Shown one piece after another: positions 26,716 to 36,543 of a DNA stretch of 64,000 nucleotides (position 1 is its first letter; each line of letters begins with the position of its first letter). Location of the stretch: contig BRLC01000026.1 of assembly GCA_024343425.1 (NCBI GenBank), positions 36,265 through 100,264 on the forward strand, in the 5' to 3' direction. This stretch comes from Rhizobiaceae bacterium MnEN-MB40S. GTDB taxonomy: Bacteria > Pseudomonadota > Alphaproteobacteria > Rhizobiales > Rhizobiaceae. The position numbers were made by a program, and so were the translations under genes. The notes beneath the pieces were generated by a model. It was not told the DNA's origin. It saw nothing but the letters and a program-made list of their open reading frames with translations, and made no database searches.

Positions 26716-28007
26716 CCACAGCTCTCATCGGCTTTGCAATCCTTCTTGGCCTGTGCTTCTTCGGATTTCGTGTGGGTTTTGCTACACTGGTTGTCGGTTT
26801 CGTCGGTTTCGCGCTGGAACGCGGGTGGTTCGCCTCGCTGGCAATGGTGGCTCAGCAGGTCACGGAAGACGCACAGAACTACAATCTCTCAGTCATTCCG
26901 CTGTTTATCCTGATGGGCGTCTTCATCTACCGCTCGGATATCAGCGCGGATCTTTATGATGCGGCCTACGCTGCGCTTGGACGGTTCAAAGGCGGGTTAG
27001 CGCTGGCGACGGTACTGGCCTGCGGCGGATTCTCGGCAGTTTGCGGTTCCACCCTGGCGACTGCAGCAACGATGTCGAAGGTCGCCATGCCGCAGATGAA
27101 AGCGCACAATTATTCAGACAGGCTTGCCGCAGGCACGATCGCCGCCGGCGGCACGCTCGGCATAATGATTCCACCTTCTGTACCCCTGGTGATTTACGGC
27201 ATCATCGCCGAACAGGACATCGGACTCCTGTTTATTGCTGGGATACTGCCTGGCATCATGCTGATGCTGCTGTTTCTGCTGGCCGTTGTGGTGATGGTCC
27301 GCATCGATCCAGGCGCTTCCCCGGACGCGGCAGACCTCGACGTCAAACGGAAACGCAAGGCGATCCGCGGGACAACCCCGGTGCTGGCCCTGTTCGTCAT
27401 CGTCCTTGGAGGCATCTATGGCGGCGTATTCACACCGACCGAAGCCTCGGGCATCGGGGCAAGCGGCGCCGCCGTAATTGCCCTGCTGCGCGGCCATCTT
27501 CGTACCCTCGCAGAGTGGCGTTTCTGTCTGGTCGACGCCGCCATGACGACTGCAAAGATCTTCATCGTGCTTTTTGGCGCTGTTGTTTTCACCCAGTTTA
27601 TCAACCTATCCGGAATGCCTTATGATCTCCTCGATACAGTCGATGAATGGAGTCTCAACGGCGGGCAACTGGTTATCTTCATTTGCATAATCGCCTTGCT
27701 CATGGGCATGGTCTTCGAAAGCATAGGCATCATCGTTCTGCTCGTCCCGGTCTTCCTTCCGGCTCTTTACGCCACCGAAGTCGATATGATCTGGTTTGGG
27801 ATAATCGTTGTCCTCGTCACCGAGATCGGTCTGATAACACCGCCGATAGGCATGAACGTCTTCGTGGTGAAATCGGTTCTGCCGCAGGTCCGGCTTGGCG
27901 ACATCTTTCACGGCGTCGTCTTCTACATCGCCGCGCTCGGCATCGGACTGATCGCCGTCTACCTGTTTCCGCAGATCGCGACCTTCCTCCCCTCGTTAGC
28001 AAGATAG
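26712..28007 (+). CDS. TRAP transporter large permease (DctM type), system 1
   Basis: 431 residues with about twelve membrane segments. Family motifs are visible, including GGTLGIMIPPSVPLVIYGI in the middle and GLITPPIGMNVFVVKSV near the end. It carries out sodium-coupled import together with DctP and DctQ. The stop is 5 nt before the sulfatase start, so they are one operon. Confidence 0.92.
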   Translation: MTTALIGFAILLGLCFFGFRVGFATLVVGFVGFALERGWFASLAMVAQQVTEDAQNYNLSVIPLFILMGVFIYRSDISADLYDAAYAALGRFKGGLALATVLACGGFSAVCGSTLATAATMSKVAMPQMKAHNYSDRLAAGTIAAGGTLGIMIPPSVPLVIYGIIAEQDIGLLFIAGILPGIMLMLLFLLAVVVMVRIDPGASPDAADLDVKRKRKAIRGTTPVLALFVIVLGGIYGGVFTPTEASGIGASGAAVIALLRGHLRTLAEWRFCLVDAAMTTAKIFIVLFGAVVFTQFINLSGMPYDLLDTVDEWSLNGGQLVIFICIIALLMGMVFESIGIIVLLVPVFLPALYATEVDMIWFGIIVVLVTEIGLITPPIGMNVFVVKSVLPQVRLGDIFHGVVFYIAALGIGLIAVYLFPQIATFLPSLAR

Positions 28008-28012
28008 GCCTC

Positions 28013-29617
28013 ATGCCCGACATAAAGAACATTCTCTTCATTATGGCCGACCAACTCCGGTGGGATTATCTTTCGTGCTATGGTCACCCGCACTTGAAAA
28101 CTCCAAATATCGACCGTTTGGCCGAACGCGGCGTCCTGTTCGATCGAGCGTATGTGCAATCGCCAGTGTGCGGTCCATCGCGCGCGTCATATTACACGGG
28201 TCGGACGGTGTTCAGTCATGGCGCGACCTGGAATCATGTGCCGCTGCCGATCGGCGAACTGACGATCGGGGACTATCTTCGCCCCCGGGGAGTGACCACG
28301 GCTGTCGTGGGCAAGACTCATATGATCGCTGACAAAGACGGCATGGCGCGCCTGGGTCTGAACGAGGGCACAGATATCGGTTGTCTCGTGAGCCAACCGG
28401 GCTTCGATCCCTATGAACGCGACGACGGGCTGCATCCCGACAGAGGACTTGCCCGTCGTGGCGGAAAACTTCGCTACAACGACTGGCTGCGCGAACTCGG
28501 ATACGACAGCAAGAATCCGTGGAATGATTTTGCCAATGCAGGCGAAGGGCCAGGCGGCGAAATCCTCTCGGGCTGGTATCTGAAGAACTCTCATCTACCA
28601 GCCCGGGTCAAGGAAGAGCATTCCGAAACCGCATACATGACGATGCGGGCGCAAGAGTTCATTACGGAGATGGGAGATGCGCCCTGGCTCTGCCATCTCA
28701 GTTTCATCAAACCGCACTGGCCCTACATTGCGCCTGCGCCCTATCACTCCATGTACGGACCCGAGACGTTTCTTTCTGTCGTGCGGAACGAGTGCGAGAA
28801 ACTTGACCCTAATCCTGTCTTTGACGCATTCATGAAAATGGAAGTCAGCGAGACATTTTCGAGACAGGGCGTGCGCGAAGTGGTGCTGCCGGCCTATATG
28901 GGCCTTATCCGCCAGATTGACGATCATCTTGGCCGGCTTTTCGACTGGCTTGAAAAGACTGGCCGAATGAACGACACCATGATTGTATTCACGTCAGACC
29001 ATGGCGACTATCTCGGCGATCACTGGATGGGCGAAAAGGAGCTGTTTCACGAGGTTTCCGTGCGGGCGCCGTTAATCATATGTGACCCCAGATCAGAAGC
29101 CGACGCCACCCGCGGCGCGACGTGCAGCGAATTTGTCGAGGCGATCGATCTCGTGCCGACTTTCATCGAGGCGACCGGAGCAAAGCCGTCTCCGCACCGC
29201 CTCGAGGGCTGCTCCCTGATTCCGATACTGCATGGAAACACGCCGCAAGACTGGCGCGATTGCGTATTCTCCGAGATCGATTACGCCTTCTACGCCGCGC
29301 GCGAAACACTTGATGTCGGACCTTCTGACGCACGCGGCTACATGATACGGACGGAGAGATGGAAGTATGTCCATTTCAAGGGATACCCACCTCAACTTTT
29401 CGATCTTGAGACGGATCCGGACGAATTTGTCGATCTCGGTCGCAATTCCAACTATGAAAATATCCGGCGGGAACTGCACCGCAAATTGACCGACAGACTC
29501 ATCGATCGGAAGAACCGCGTAACAATGTCCGACGAAGAAGTGCTGGCAATGCGAGCGGGTGAGAGTTCCAGCGGAATAGTCATCGGCCGTTGGGAAGAAA
29601 CAAACACTACTGTGTGA
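28013..29617 (+). CDS. Sulfatase-family hydrolase (formylglycine type)
   Basis: 534 residues from MPDIKNILF; the frame is open further upstream but lies inside dctM. The catalytic motif CGPSR (53-57) follows the CxPxR rule, so C53 should be oxidised to formylglycine. Asp13 and TSDHGDYLGDH provide metal ligands. Relatives include arylsulfatases and phosphonate monoester hydrolases. There is no signal peptide, so it acts in the cytoplasm on something imported by the TRAP system encoded just upstream. No formylglycine-generating enzyme is visible in the window. Confidence 0.88.
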   Translation: MPDIKNILFIMADQLRWDYLSCYGHPHLKTPNIDRLAERGVLFDRAYVQSPVCGPSRASYYTGRTVFSHGATWNHVPLPIGELTIGDYLRPRGVTTAVVGKTHMIADKDGMARLGLNEGTDIGCLVSQPGFDPYERDDGLHPDRGLARRGGKLRYNDWLRELGYDSKNPWNDFANAGEGPGGEILSGWYLKNSHLPARVKEEHSETAYMTMRAQEFITEMGDAPWLCHLSFIKPHWPYIAPAPYHSMYGPETFLSVVRNECEKLDPNPVFDAFMKMEVSETFSRQGVREVVLPAYMGLIRQIDDHLGRLFDWLEKTGRMNDTMIVFTSDHGDYLGDHWMGEKELFHEVSVRAPLIICDPRSEADATRGATCSEFVEAIDLVPTFIEATGAKPSPHRLEGCSLIPILHGNTPQDWRDCVFSEIDYAFYAARETLDVGPSDARGYMIRTERWKYVHFKGYPPQLFDLETDPDEFVDLGRNSNYENIRRELHRKLTDRLIDRKNRVTMSDEEVLAMRAGESSSGIVIGRWEETNTTV

Positions 29618-29689
29618 CACAGGTTCGTCGTGAGAGCCTATAGGCCGGACCGATCGCAACCGCGCCATAGGCGCCAAAGATGAGAATTC

Positions 29690-30232
29690 CTATTCTATCG
29701 TCGCGTCATTCAACACGAACATGATGATGCAAGGCTCGTCACCGCGGTTGGCCCAGGCGTGATTGGTGCCCTGCTGAATGACCACATCGCCGGCTTTCAG
29801 GTGAACGTCTTCCTCATCCATAAGCATCCAGATCTCGCCTTGCAGAACGATCGAATAATCCAGCGAATCCGTCCGGTGCATATAGGGGTGACGGGCATTC
29901 TCGACCACGTTGTGGCTGGCGCCCATGGCTTCAAACGCCTTCTTTCCGTCAATCCTGGATATGACTTCCGGATCTTCCGGGTCGAACTGCACGACGCGAA
30001 AGACGGCTCCGTTGTCCGGCGGATGAAGAACAAGCGGTCCTTCGACCGGATCGTCATGACGCTCCATGGCAGCAGGTGAGCGATCGTGTTGCCAGAAATT
30101 TGTCAGGGTGACGCCCGGTCGTGTCGGTCGCTGCAATACGCAGCTTGCGGTATCGTCGCGAATGACTTTCGCAACGCCTGCTTCATCATGTCCTGTCACC
30201 ACCCGGCGGAATTTTCTCGCTTCGAACGCCAT
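29690..30232 (-). CDS. Cupin-domain protein
   Basis: 180 residues with one cupin domain in the C-terminal half: HRTDSLDYSIVLQGEIWM and, later, LKAGDVVIQQGTNHAWAN give the two conserved blocks with metal-binding His residues. Many such proteins are small oxygenases, isomerases or regulators. It is 22 nt or less from the TAXI-TRAP permease gene upstream and likely co-transcribed. Function unknown. Confidence 0.8.
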   Translation of the reverse strand: MAFEARKFRRVVTGHDEAGVAKVIRDDTASCVLQRPTRPGVTLTNFWQHDRSPAAMERHDDPVEGPLVLHPPDNGAVFRVVQFDPEDPEVISRIDGKKAFEAMGASHNVVENARHPYMHRTDSLDYSIVLQGEIWMLMDEEDVHLKAGDVVIQQGTNHAWANRGDEPCIIMFVLNDATIE

Positions 30233-30239
30233 ACTGCAT

Positions 30240-32141
30240 TTATCTCCTTGATGGTTGCATTTTCTGTTTCGGTCTGAAGAGCAGCCATGCTCCGATCAAA
30301 AGGCCGCAACCTGCCAAATCGCTGACGAGCCCCTGATGCAGCAGAAGCAGACCCGCGATACCCATGACGAGCCTTCGATGCGGCGAAAGCGATTGCTGAA
30401 GGAAACCGACAACCGCCGATGCAACGCAGTACGCGCCGATGGCGCCGCTGACCACAGCAAGCAAAACTTGGGGCGCCGAAGCCTCCATCAGTAACGCCGG
30501 ACCGTAAAAGAACATGAAGGGCAGGATATAACAGGTAATGCCGTAGAAGAAAGCAGTCCAGCCGACCTTGTTGATGTCCGCTCTTGCAATTCCTGCAGCG
30601 ACATAAGAGGCCAAAGCGACTGGAGGTGTGATGGTCGAAACGCAACCGAAGAAAAACACGAAAAGGTGAGCGGTCAATAGCGGCACGCCCATATTCGCAA
30701 GAGCCGGCGAAACCACAGTGGCGAGGATCAGATAGGCGGCCGTCGTTGGCAGTCCCATGCCCAGGATGATCGCCGTCAGCATTGTGAACACCAACGCAAG
30801 GGACGTGAAGCCACCCGAAGCCGTAATGATCAGGCTGGAGATTTTCGAGCCAAGTCCAGTCACGCCGAGTGTGCCGGCGATAATTCCGGCGGCTGCGCAG
30901 GCGATCGCAATCGGGATCACCGCCTTCGTCCCTTCGGTAATGGCCACGGCGCTTTTTCGCAGCAGATCGAAATCAATCCTGCGGCTCCAGATAATGTGGG
31001 TCGTCAGCAACAATACGATCGAATAGAAGGACGCCTTGAACGGCGAATACCCATTCACCATCAACAGGATCAAGGTCAGGAATGGAATAATGAACTGGCC
31101 GCCGCGGGCCAGAATGAGCCAGATGCTCTCTGTATCCGTCTCATCTGACGCAAGTGGCTCAATACCGTTTTTTTTTGCCTGGAGATGAACGACAAAGAAG
31201 AGCGACGTAAAGAACAGCAGGGCAGGAATGAGCGCTGCCTGCATGATGCTGGCATAGGGCACGCCGACTATCTCGGCCATGATAAATGCGGCTGCTCCCA
31301 TGACCGGCGGCATGATCTGGCCTCCAGTCGAAACAACCGCTTCGATGGCTCCGGCCTGATGAGGCTGATAGCCCTCTCGCTTCATCATCGGAATTGTCAG
31401 GGTTCCGGTGACGGCGACGTTGCCAGCGGCGGATCCCGAGATCATTCCAAGCAGCGTCGAAAATATAACCGCCGTTTTCGCCCCTGCGGCCCGCATTCCC
31501 CGGGTCAAACGGTTGGCTAGAGTGAAAAAGAAATCTCCAGCCCCAAACTGGGATAGAAACGCGCCGTAAATCGAAAACAGGATAATGTAGGTGGCCGACA
31601 CCCCGATGGGGATGCCGAATATGCCCTTGGAATCTATCGTAAGCAACTCAGAGACGCGACCGACGGTATATCCTCGCGCACCAAGCGCGCCAGGAAGATA
31701 ATCCGAGAAAAACGGATAGGTGAAGAAGAACAGGCAGATCAGCGTGAGTATCAGGCCGACCCCGCGGCGCGCGCCTTCCAGAATCAACAGGATCAGCAGC
31801 AACCCCACCCATACATCGGTGGGGCCAGGGCTATCGAGACCGAACGCCAGCGTTTTCCAGCGCGAAAGCAGGAAGAGACAGGCGCCGAGCGCAGCCAGCG
31901 CGAGAAGGATGCCGGCCAAACGGTCTGACACCGCCCCTCTCAACGATTCAAAAGCCGGGCGCGTCAGGAACAACAGCGTCAGCATCATCATCAGATGCAG
32001 GATGCGGATATCCTGAGTAGATACATTATACAATCCCAGGCGCGCAGGGACGCCGGACACTTCCAGAATGTGGAAGAGCCCGAGCGCAAACGCCATGACA
32101 TTGACCAGCCGGTCCATGAATAAGTCAAAGCGGCTTTGCAT
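30240..32141 (-). CDS. TRAP transporter fused permease (DctQM, TAXI type)
   Basis: About 633 residues from MQSRFDLFMDRL; a TTG at 32156 is an alternative start. The N-terminal part has four segments of the DctQ type and the rest is a DctM-like permease (GGQIMPPVMGAAAFIMAE, GMGLPTTAAYLILATVV). Fused permeases of this kind pair with TAXI binding proteins, and one is encoded just upstream. It is the second of five TRAP systems in the island. Confidence 0.9.
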   Translation of the reverse strand: MQSRFDLFMDRLVNVMAFALGLFHILEVSGVPARLGLYNVSTQDIRILHLMMMLTLLFLTRPAFESLRGAVSDRLAGILLALAALGACLFLLSRWKTLAFGLDSPGPTDVWVGLLLILLILEGARRGVGLILTLICLFFFTYPFFSDYLPGALGARGYTVGRVSELLTIDSKGIFGIPIGVSATYIILFSIYGAFLSQFGAGDFFFTLANRLTRGMRAAGAKTAVIFSTLLGMISGSAAGNVAVTGTLTIPMMKREGYQPHQAGAIEAVVSTGGQIMPPVMGAAAFIMAEIVGVPYASIMQAALIPALLFFTSLFFVVHLQAKKNGIEPLASDETDTESIWLILARGGQFIIPFLTLILLMVNGYSPFKASFYSIVLLLTTHIIWSRRIDFDLLRKSAVAITEGTKAVIPIAIACAAAGIIAGTLGVTGLGSKISSLIITASGGFTSLALVFTMLTAIILGMGLPTTAAYLILATVVSPALANMGVPLLTAHLFVFFFGCVSTITPPVALASYVAAGIARADINKVGWTAFFYGITCYILPFMFFYGPALLMEASAPQVLLAVVSGAIGAYCVASAVVGFLQQSLSPHRRLVMGIAGLLLLHQGLVSDLAGCGLLIGAWLLFRPKQKMQPSRR

Positions 32142-32224
32142 GAATGATCCCGTCAACGCCGCGACGCGAGTACGCGGCCGGCAGACGCGGAACCGAACCG
32201 GCCAGTCCCGGACCGCACGATTGT

Positions 32225-33178
32225 CTATTTAGTTTCTTCAAAATACCGTTGAGAACCCGGATGCAGCGGCGTTTTCAGTAACATCGAACGCTCTGGATCG
32301 ATCTGGTTCGCCAATGCGTTTTCCGCGCGGAATTCGTCCAGGTTTCCATAGATCGCCTTGGTGATTTCATAGGCCATGGTGTCGTCCATATCCGCATCCA
32401 CAATCAGCATATTGTTGACGCCGAGTACGACGCCTTCCGCGTCGGTGCCGTATGTGTCTGCCGGCACCCTCACTTCGTTGTAGTTGGGATATTTTTCCAG
32501 CGCCGTTTCAAGTTGCTTTTGAGTGAACGGAATAAATTTCAGCTTCTTGTTGGCCTGCGCCTGCATTACGGCGCCCGCGGGATAGCCCGACAAGGCAAAA
32601 GCGGCATCCACATTGCCATCGGCCAGTTGGCTGAATCCGTCTCCATAGGACAGGAAGCTTGGCGTTATATCCTCGATGGTCAACCCTGCAAGCCCAAGCA
32701 CCTGCGTCAAAAATGGGATGGTGCCCCCGCCAGCCGGCCCGACCGCAACCCGCTTTCCCTTCAGATCGGCGATCGACTCGATGTCGGAACCATCCAACAC
32801 CATCATATGGAGAATTGAATAATGCAGCGAACCGATCGCCCGCAAATCCATGGCTCCAGCGCTTTTGTATGGCCCGACTCCCTTGTTGGCGAGAACTGAC
32901 AAATTGTTGTTGGTGATGGCGATATCGACTTCCCCGTTATTAACGAGACGGGGATTTTCCACTGATCCGCCGGTGACGATCGGCACCATAGTCAAACCGT
33001 CTGCATGCTTCGAGACAAGTGTCGAAATGGATTGACCCATGGGATAGAAGGCTCCGCCCTGACTGGCAGTGCCAATGCGTAGCTCCTCAGCGTTCGCCAC
33101 GAGGGCGGCTAAAGAGATAATTGACCCGAGACCAATCGCGGTCAGGCTTCTTAACAGGTATCCTGCGTTTGCAAACAT
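32225..33178 (-). CDS. TAXI-family TRAP substrate-binding protein
   Basis: 317 residues with a signal peptide (ending LVANA) and the TAXI hallmarks: LRIGTASQGGAFYPMGQSIS near the mature N-terminus and VAVGPAGGGT in the second lobe. A GGGAGGAG ribosome site precedes the ATG. It supplies the fused permease encoded downstream. It is divergent from TRAP system 3, and the shared promoter region has the AATATCGATATT palindrome. Confidence 0.92.
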   Translation of the reverse strand: MFANAGYLLRSLTAIGLGSIISLAALVANAEELRIGTASQGGAFYPMGQSISTLVSKHADGLTMVPIVTGGSVENPRLVNNGEVDIAITNNNLSVLANKGVGPYKSAGAMDLRAIGSLHYSILHMMVLDGSDIESIADLKGKRVAVGPAGGGTIPFLTQVLGLAGLTIEDITPSFLSYGDGFSQLADGNVDAAFALSGYPAGAVMQAQANKKLKFIPFTQKQLETALEKYPNYNEVRVPADTYGTDAEGVVLGVNNMLIVDADMDDTMAYEITKAIYGNLDEFRAENALANQIDPERSMLLKTPLHPGSQRYFEETK

Positions 33179-33250
33179 ATGCTCCTCCCAAAATTTTACC
33201 CAGTTAGGGTTGAAGAGAGCCTATTTCAGTTGCAAGATACGCGCAAGAAA

Positions 33251-33262
33251 AATATCGATATT
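33251..33262. promoter_or_regulatory. Palindromic operator candidate AATATCGATATT
   Basis: A perfect 12-bp palindrome between the TAXI-TRAP operon and TRAP system 3. The same sequence is at 38591-38602, with near copies at 38415-38426 and 45708-45719. All lie in divergent promoter regions of the island, so they probably bind one regulator. Confidence 0.6.
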
Positions 33263-33419
33263 ATGATACTTTCGAACAAATCATGTTTATTTTTATAATT
33301 TCAGATGATAGATCACAACAGAAAGCTGTAGCGCAGGTCACGCAGAACTCGGTTACGCGGGCATGAAAGCGGCTTTCCTAGCTATCCGAGGAGCAATTAC
33401 AAACCGGGAGGAAGCACAC

Positions 33420-34469
33420 ATGTTTAAATTTTCGAACACACTAACAGCCTTCGCGATCGCCGTTGGGTTATCTACGTCAGCAACGACACAGACTTCCTTT
33501 GCGCAAAACGTGGCAGGGCCAAAAGTTTTCTGGAAACTCTCCGTCTGGGGAAATCCCCGCGCACTCACAGCGGGTATCGAAGCCATGGCCGACAATATTC
33601 GCGAAGAGACTGACGGCAATTTCGATATCAAAATATTTTATGGGGGGCAGCTTTCCCAGGCGACCGAGAACCTGGACGGGCTCAAGGTGAATGCCTTTGA
33701 AGGGGCCGCTATCTGCAATTTCTATCATCCCGGCAAGAATCCTGCATGGATGGTCTTTTCCCTGCCGTTCCTGCCGATCGGCGACCCGCAGGTAGACAAA
33801 TACGTGCGAACCAAGATGATGGAACATCCAGCGATTGTTGCCGACATGGAACAGTGGAACGCGATCCCCTTTGTTTCGGGTCTGTTGCCGCAATTCGAGA
33901 TTATGGGCAATGGTCACGCCCCGGTGGAGCTTGAAGACTGGGCCGGAAAACGGGTGCGCGCAGGGGGTGGCCTTGGCACGGCGATGGAAAAACTCGGTGC
34001 CGTGAAGACGACGCTGCCCGCCGGAGAAACCTCCACAGCCATGCAGCGCGGGGCACTCGATGCGGCTGCGTTTCCATACACTTACGCGCATGTGTCATTT
34101 AAGATTAACGAGGAAAGCGAGTGGTTTACGTCGAATCTGGCTCCGGGAACGTCGGAATGCGGTTGGGTTCTTAATAAGTCCGCCTACGAAGCACTTCCCG
34201 ACCAGTACAAGAAATTGCTGATGGACAGTCGCGAGAAGGTGCTTGACACACAACTGGCTTCATATGCCGCGGCGGACGAGAAAAACCTGCAAATGTTCAA
34301 GGATACTCTGGAAGAGATCGTGTACTCCGAGGACCAGTTGACACAGTTTCGCGAGGTCGCCGGCAAACCTGTGTGGGAAGAATGGGTTGCGGCGAACAAG
34401 GAAAAGTTTGACGCCCAGGATGTACTGGACACACTTCTCCGACATGCCGAAGAGGCTCCGAGTAACTAG
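33420..34469 (+). CDS. TRAP transporter substrate-binding protein (DctP type), system 3
   Basis: 349 residues from MFKFSNTLT (GGGAGGAAG upstream; a longer start at 33363 lacks a site). The signal peptide ends near SFA-QNV. DctP-family features include GGQLSQATENLDGLK and DWAGKRVRAGGG with the likely ligand-binding Arg. It is followed by a terminator-like hairpin and the DctQ and DctM genes. Ligand unknown; GlcG and the isopropylmalate-synthase-like gene are neighbours. Confidence 0.88.
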   Translation: MFKFSNTLTAFAIAVGLSTSATTQTSFAQNVAGPKVFWKLSVWGNPRALTAGIEAMADNIREETDGNFDIKIFYGGQLSQATENLDGLKVNAFEGAAICNFYHPGKNPAWMVFSLPFLPIGDPQVDKYVRTKMMEHPAIVADMEQWNAIPFVSGLLPQFEIMGNGHAPVELEDWAGKRVRAGGGLGTAMEKLGAVKTTLPAGETSTAMQRGALDAAAFPYTYAHVSFKINEESEWFTSNLAPGTSECGWVLNKSAYEALPDQYKKLLMDSREKVLDTQLASYAAADEKNLQMFKDTLEEIVYSEDQLTQFREVAGKPVWEEWVAANKEKFDAQDVLDTLLRHAEEAPSN

Positions 34470-34480
34470 ACCTGAGAATA

Positions 34481-34516
34481 AAGCGGCGGGACCAACGTCC
34501 CGTCGATGCCGCTTTT
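34481..34516 (+). terminator. Attenuator-like hairpin after dctP
   Basis: AAGCGGC and GGGAC (34481-34492) pair with GTCCC and GCCGCTT (34497-34514) around a CAAC loop with a six-base bulge, followed by TT. It sits between the binding-protein and small-permease genes. It probably lowers read-through, giving excess binding protein. Confidence 0.55.
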
Positions 34517-34542
34517 AGCTAAGTCTATTCGGAACAATCGGA

Positions 34543-35190
34543 ATGAACCAAGCCCACATTTCAACCCAGGGCGGATGGATCGGCACTACGGACCGACTTG
34601 CGGCGCCTGTCGAGAACCTTGCCAATTTCTGCGCTGGGCTGACAATATTTATCCTGATGCTTATGGGATCAGCACAGATCTTTCTCAGATCCGTCTTCAA
34701 TGCACCCATCGCTGGCTATATCGATCTTGTACAGCTCTCCATGGCGACGATGGCGTTTCTGGGGGCGGCCTATTGTCAGCGCGTCGGCGCCCACATCCGC
34801 ATGGAATTGCTCGTCGGCAACCTCAGGGGCCGAGCGCTCTGGGCGTTCGAAACCATCTCAACTCTGGTGGCAATCTTCATCATCGCAGTGATCATTCGTT
34901 ACGGTTGGGATCATTTTGTACGGTCCTACCAGTCCGGCGACACCACGATCGACGCGGAAATTATCGTGTGGCCCTCGAAGCTGCTTGTGCCGCTGGCCTT
35001 TGGGTTGTGGCTCGTCAGACTGCTTATCCAGTTGGCGGGTTCCATTCGCCTGTTCATCAATCCTCATCTGGAACCTGTCGGAATTGCCAGAATACTCAAC
35101 GTCTCCGAGATCGCCGAAGAGGAAATCAAGGAAACCTTCGGAGAAGACTCAATTTCCGACAAGGGTTCCCATGGCGGGGCTGGTCAATGA
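34543..35190 (+). CDS. TRAP transporter small permease (DctQ type), system 3
   Basis: 215 residues with four membrane segments and a longer charged C-terminal tail than usual for DctQ. AQIFLRSVFNAPIAGYIDLVQ is the conserved stretch after the first segment. The stop overlaps the DctM start by 4 nt. The ribosome site is weak, so it may depend on coupling or be translated at low level. Confidence 0.87.
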   Translation: MNQAHISTQGGWIGTTDRLAAPVENLANFCAGLTIFILMLMGSAQIFLRSVFNAPIAGYIDLVQLSMATMAFLGAAYCQRVGAHIRMELLVGNLRGRALWAFETISTLVAIFIIAVIIRYGWDHFVRSYQSGDTTIDAEIIVWPSKLLVPLAFGLWLVRLLIQLAGSIRLFINPHLEPVGIARILNVSEIAEEEIKETFGEDSISDKGSHGGAGQ

Positions 35191-36524
35191 TGAATCAGGC
35201 TGGATCACTTCTCGGCATCGGTTTTTCCGACCCTTTTATGGTTGGCATGATCGGTCTCTGCTTCATGTTTCTGCTTGTTCTCGCGGGTGTGCGAATCGTC
35301 TTTGCCGCAGCGGTGACCGGTCTTCTGGGCCTGGTGGAACTGCTCGGATGGGGCCCGGCCGCAGGGATCGTCGGAACGATACCTCACTCCAAATCATCAA
35401 CCTACGCGCTCAGCGTCCTCCCGATGTTTATCTTCATCGGTTTTCTCGCTTTTCATGCCGGCATCACGCAACAGCTTTTCGAGGCGGCGCGCAAATGGCT
35501 GGGATGGGTTCCGGGCGGCCTCGCGGTGGCCACGGTCATGGCGACAGCGGGATTTGCCGCCGTATCCGGCGCATCCACGGCCACTGCAGCTGTATTTTCG
35601 AGGGTGGCGATTCCTGAAATGCTCAGGGCCGGTTACGACAAAAGACTTGCAGCCGGCGTCGTGGCGGCCGGGGGAACGCTAGCGACATTGATCCCCCCAT
35701 CGGCGATCCTCGTTATTTACGCAATAATCGTGGAAGAATCGGTAGGCGCGCTTCTTCTCGCCGGCTTCCTGCCCGGCATTGTATCCGCGCTTGTCTACGC
35801 CGGCATCATAGTCGTTTGGGCGCTCTATCGTCCAAACCAGGCCCCGCGGGGAGAGAAGTCCACCTTGAGCGAGAAAGTTGCGTCGCTTCCCGGCATTTCT
35901 CCCATTCTGCTTGTCGTCGCGATCATCATGACATCAATATACTACGGCTGGGCGACGCCTACAGAGGCCGGCGCACTGGGCGCGATGGTCGTTTTCATAC
36001 TGGCTTTGATGAAAGGGACGCGCACAAGGACGATCGGCCAGGCGTTGATGGAGTCCGCAAAACTGACTGCGATGATATTCTCGCTAATCTGGGGTGTCCT
36101 GATTTTCGTGCGTTTTCTGGGCTTTTCAGGCCTTCCCGAAGCTTTTACCGAGTGGATTGTCAATCTCGATGCCCCGCCGATCATGATCATGATCTGCATC
36201 CTGCTGGCCTATTCCCTTCTGGGGATGTTCATGGATGCGATTGGCATGCTCCTCCTGACACTGCCCGTTGTTTATCCGGCGGTCATTGCGCTCGGCTACG
36301 ATTCGATCTGGTTCGGAATTATCGTCGTCAAGATGGCAGAAGTCTGCCTCATCACGCCACCGATCGGATTGAATTGTTTTGTTGTGAACGGCGTCCGGCC
36401 CGACATATCACTCGGTCAGGTGTTTCATGGCATCACCTTGTTTTTTGTCGCCGACGTCATCACCATTGCCTTGCTGCTGGCGTTTCCGGAAATCGTTACC
36501 TGGCTGCCGAACCTGATGCGCTGA
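35187..36524 (+). CDS. TRAP transporter large permease (DctM type), system 3
   Basis: About 445 residues with roughly twelve membrane segments. Conserved blocks include GGTLATLIPPSAILVIYAII and CLITPPIGLNCFVVNGV. The ATG at 35187 overlaps the DctQ stop. It is followed 19 nt later by the GlcG-like gene, so both are probably in one operon. Confidence 0.92.
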   Translation: MMNQAGSLLGIGFSDPFMVGMIGLCFMFLLVLAGVRIVFAAAVTGLLGLVELLGWGPAAGIVGTIPHSKSSTYALSVLPMFIFIGFLAFHAGITQQLFEAARKWLGWVPGGLAVATVMATAGFAAVSGASTATAAVFSRVAIPEMLRAGYDKRLAAGVVAAGGTLATLIPPSAILVIYAIIVEESVGALLLAGFLPGIVSALVYAGIIVVWALYRPNQAPRGEKSTLSEKVASLPGISPILLVVAIIMTSIYYGWATPTEAGALGAMVVFILALMKGTRTRTIGQALMESAKLTAMIFSLIWGVLIFVRFLGFSGLPEAFTEWIVNLDAPPIMIMICILLAYSLLGMFMDAIGMLLLTLPVVYPAVIALGYDSIWFGIIVVKMAEVCLITPPIGLNCFVVNGVRPDISLGQVFHGITLFFVADVITIALLLAFPEIVTWLPNLMR

Positions 36525-36543
36525 ATACAAAGGACCTCCATCC

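Noticed and set aside
27647..28012. Extended start of the sulfatase
   Set aside because: The extra codons overlap dctM in another frame; MPDIKN at 28013 follows dctM stop.
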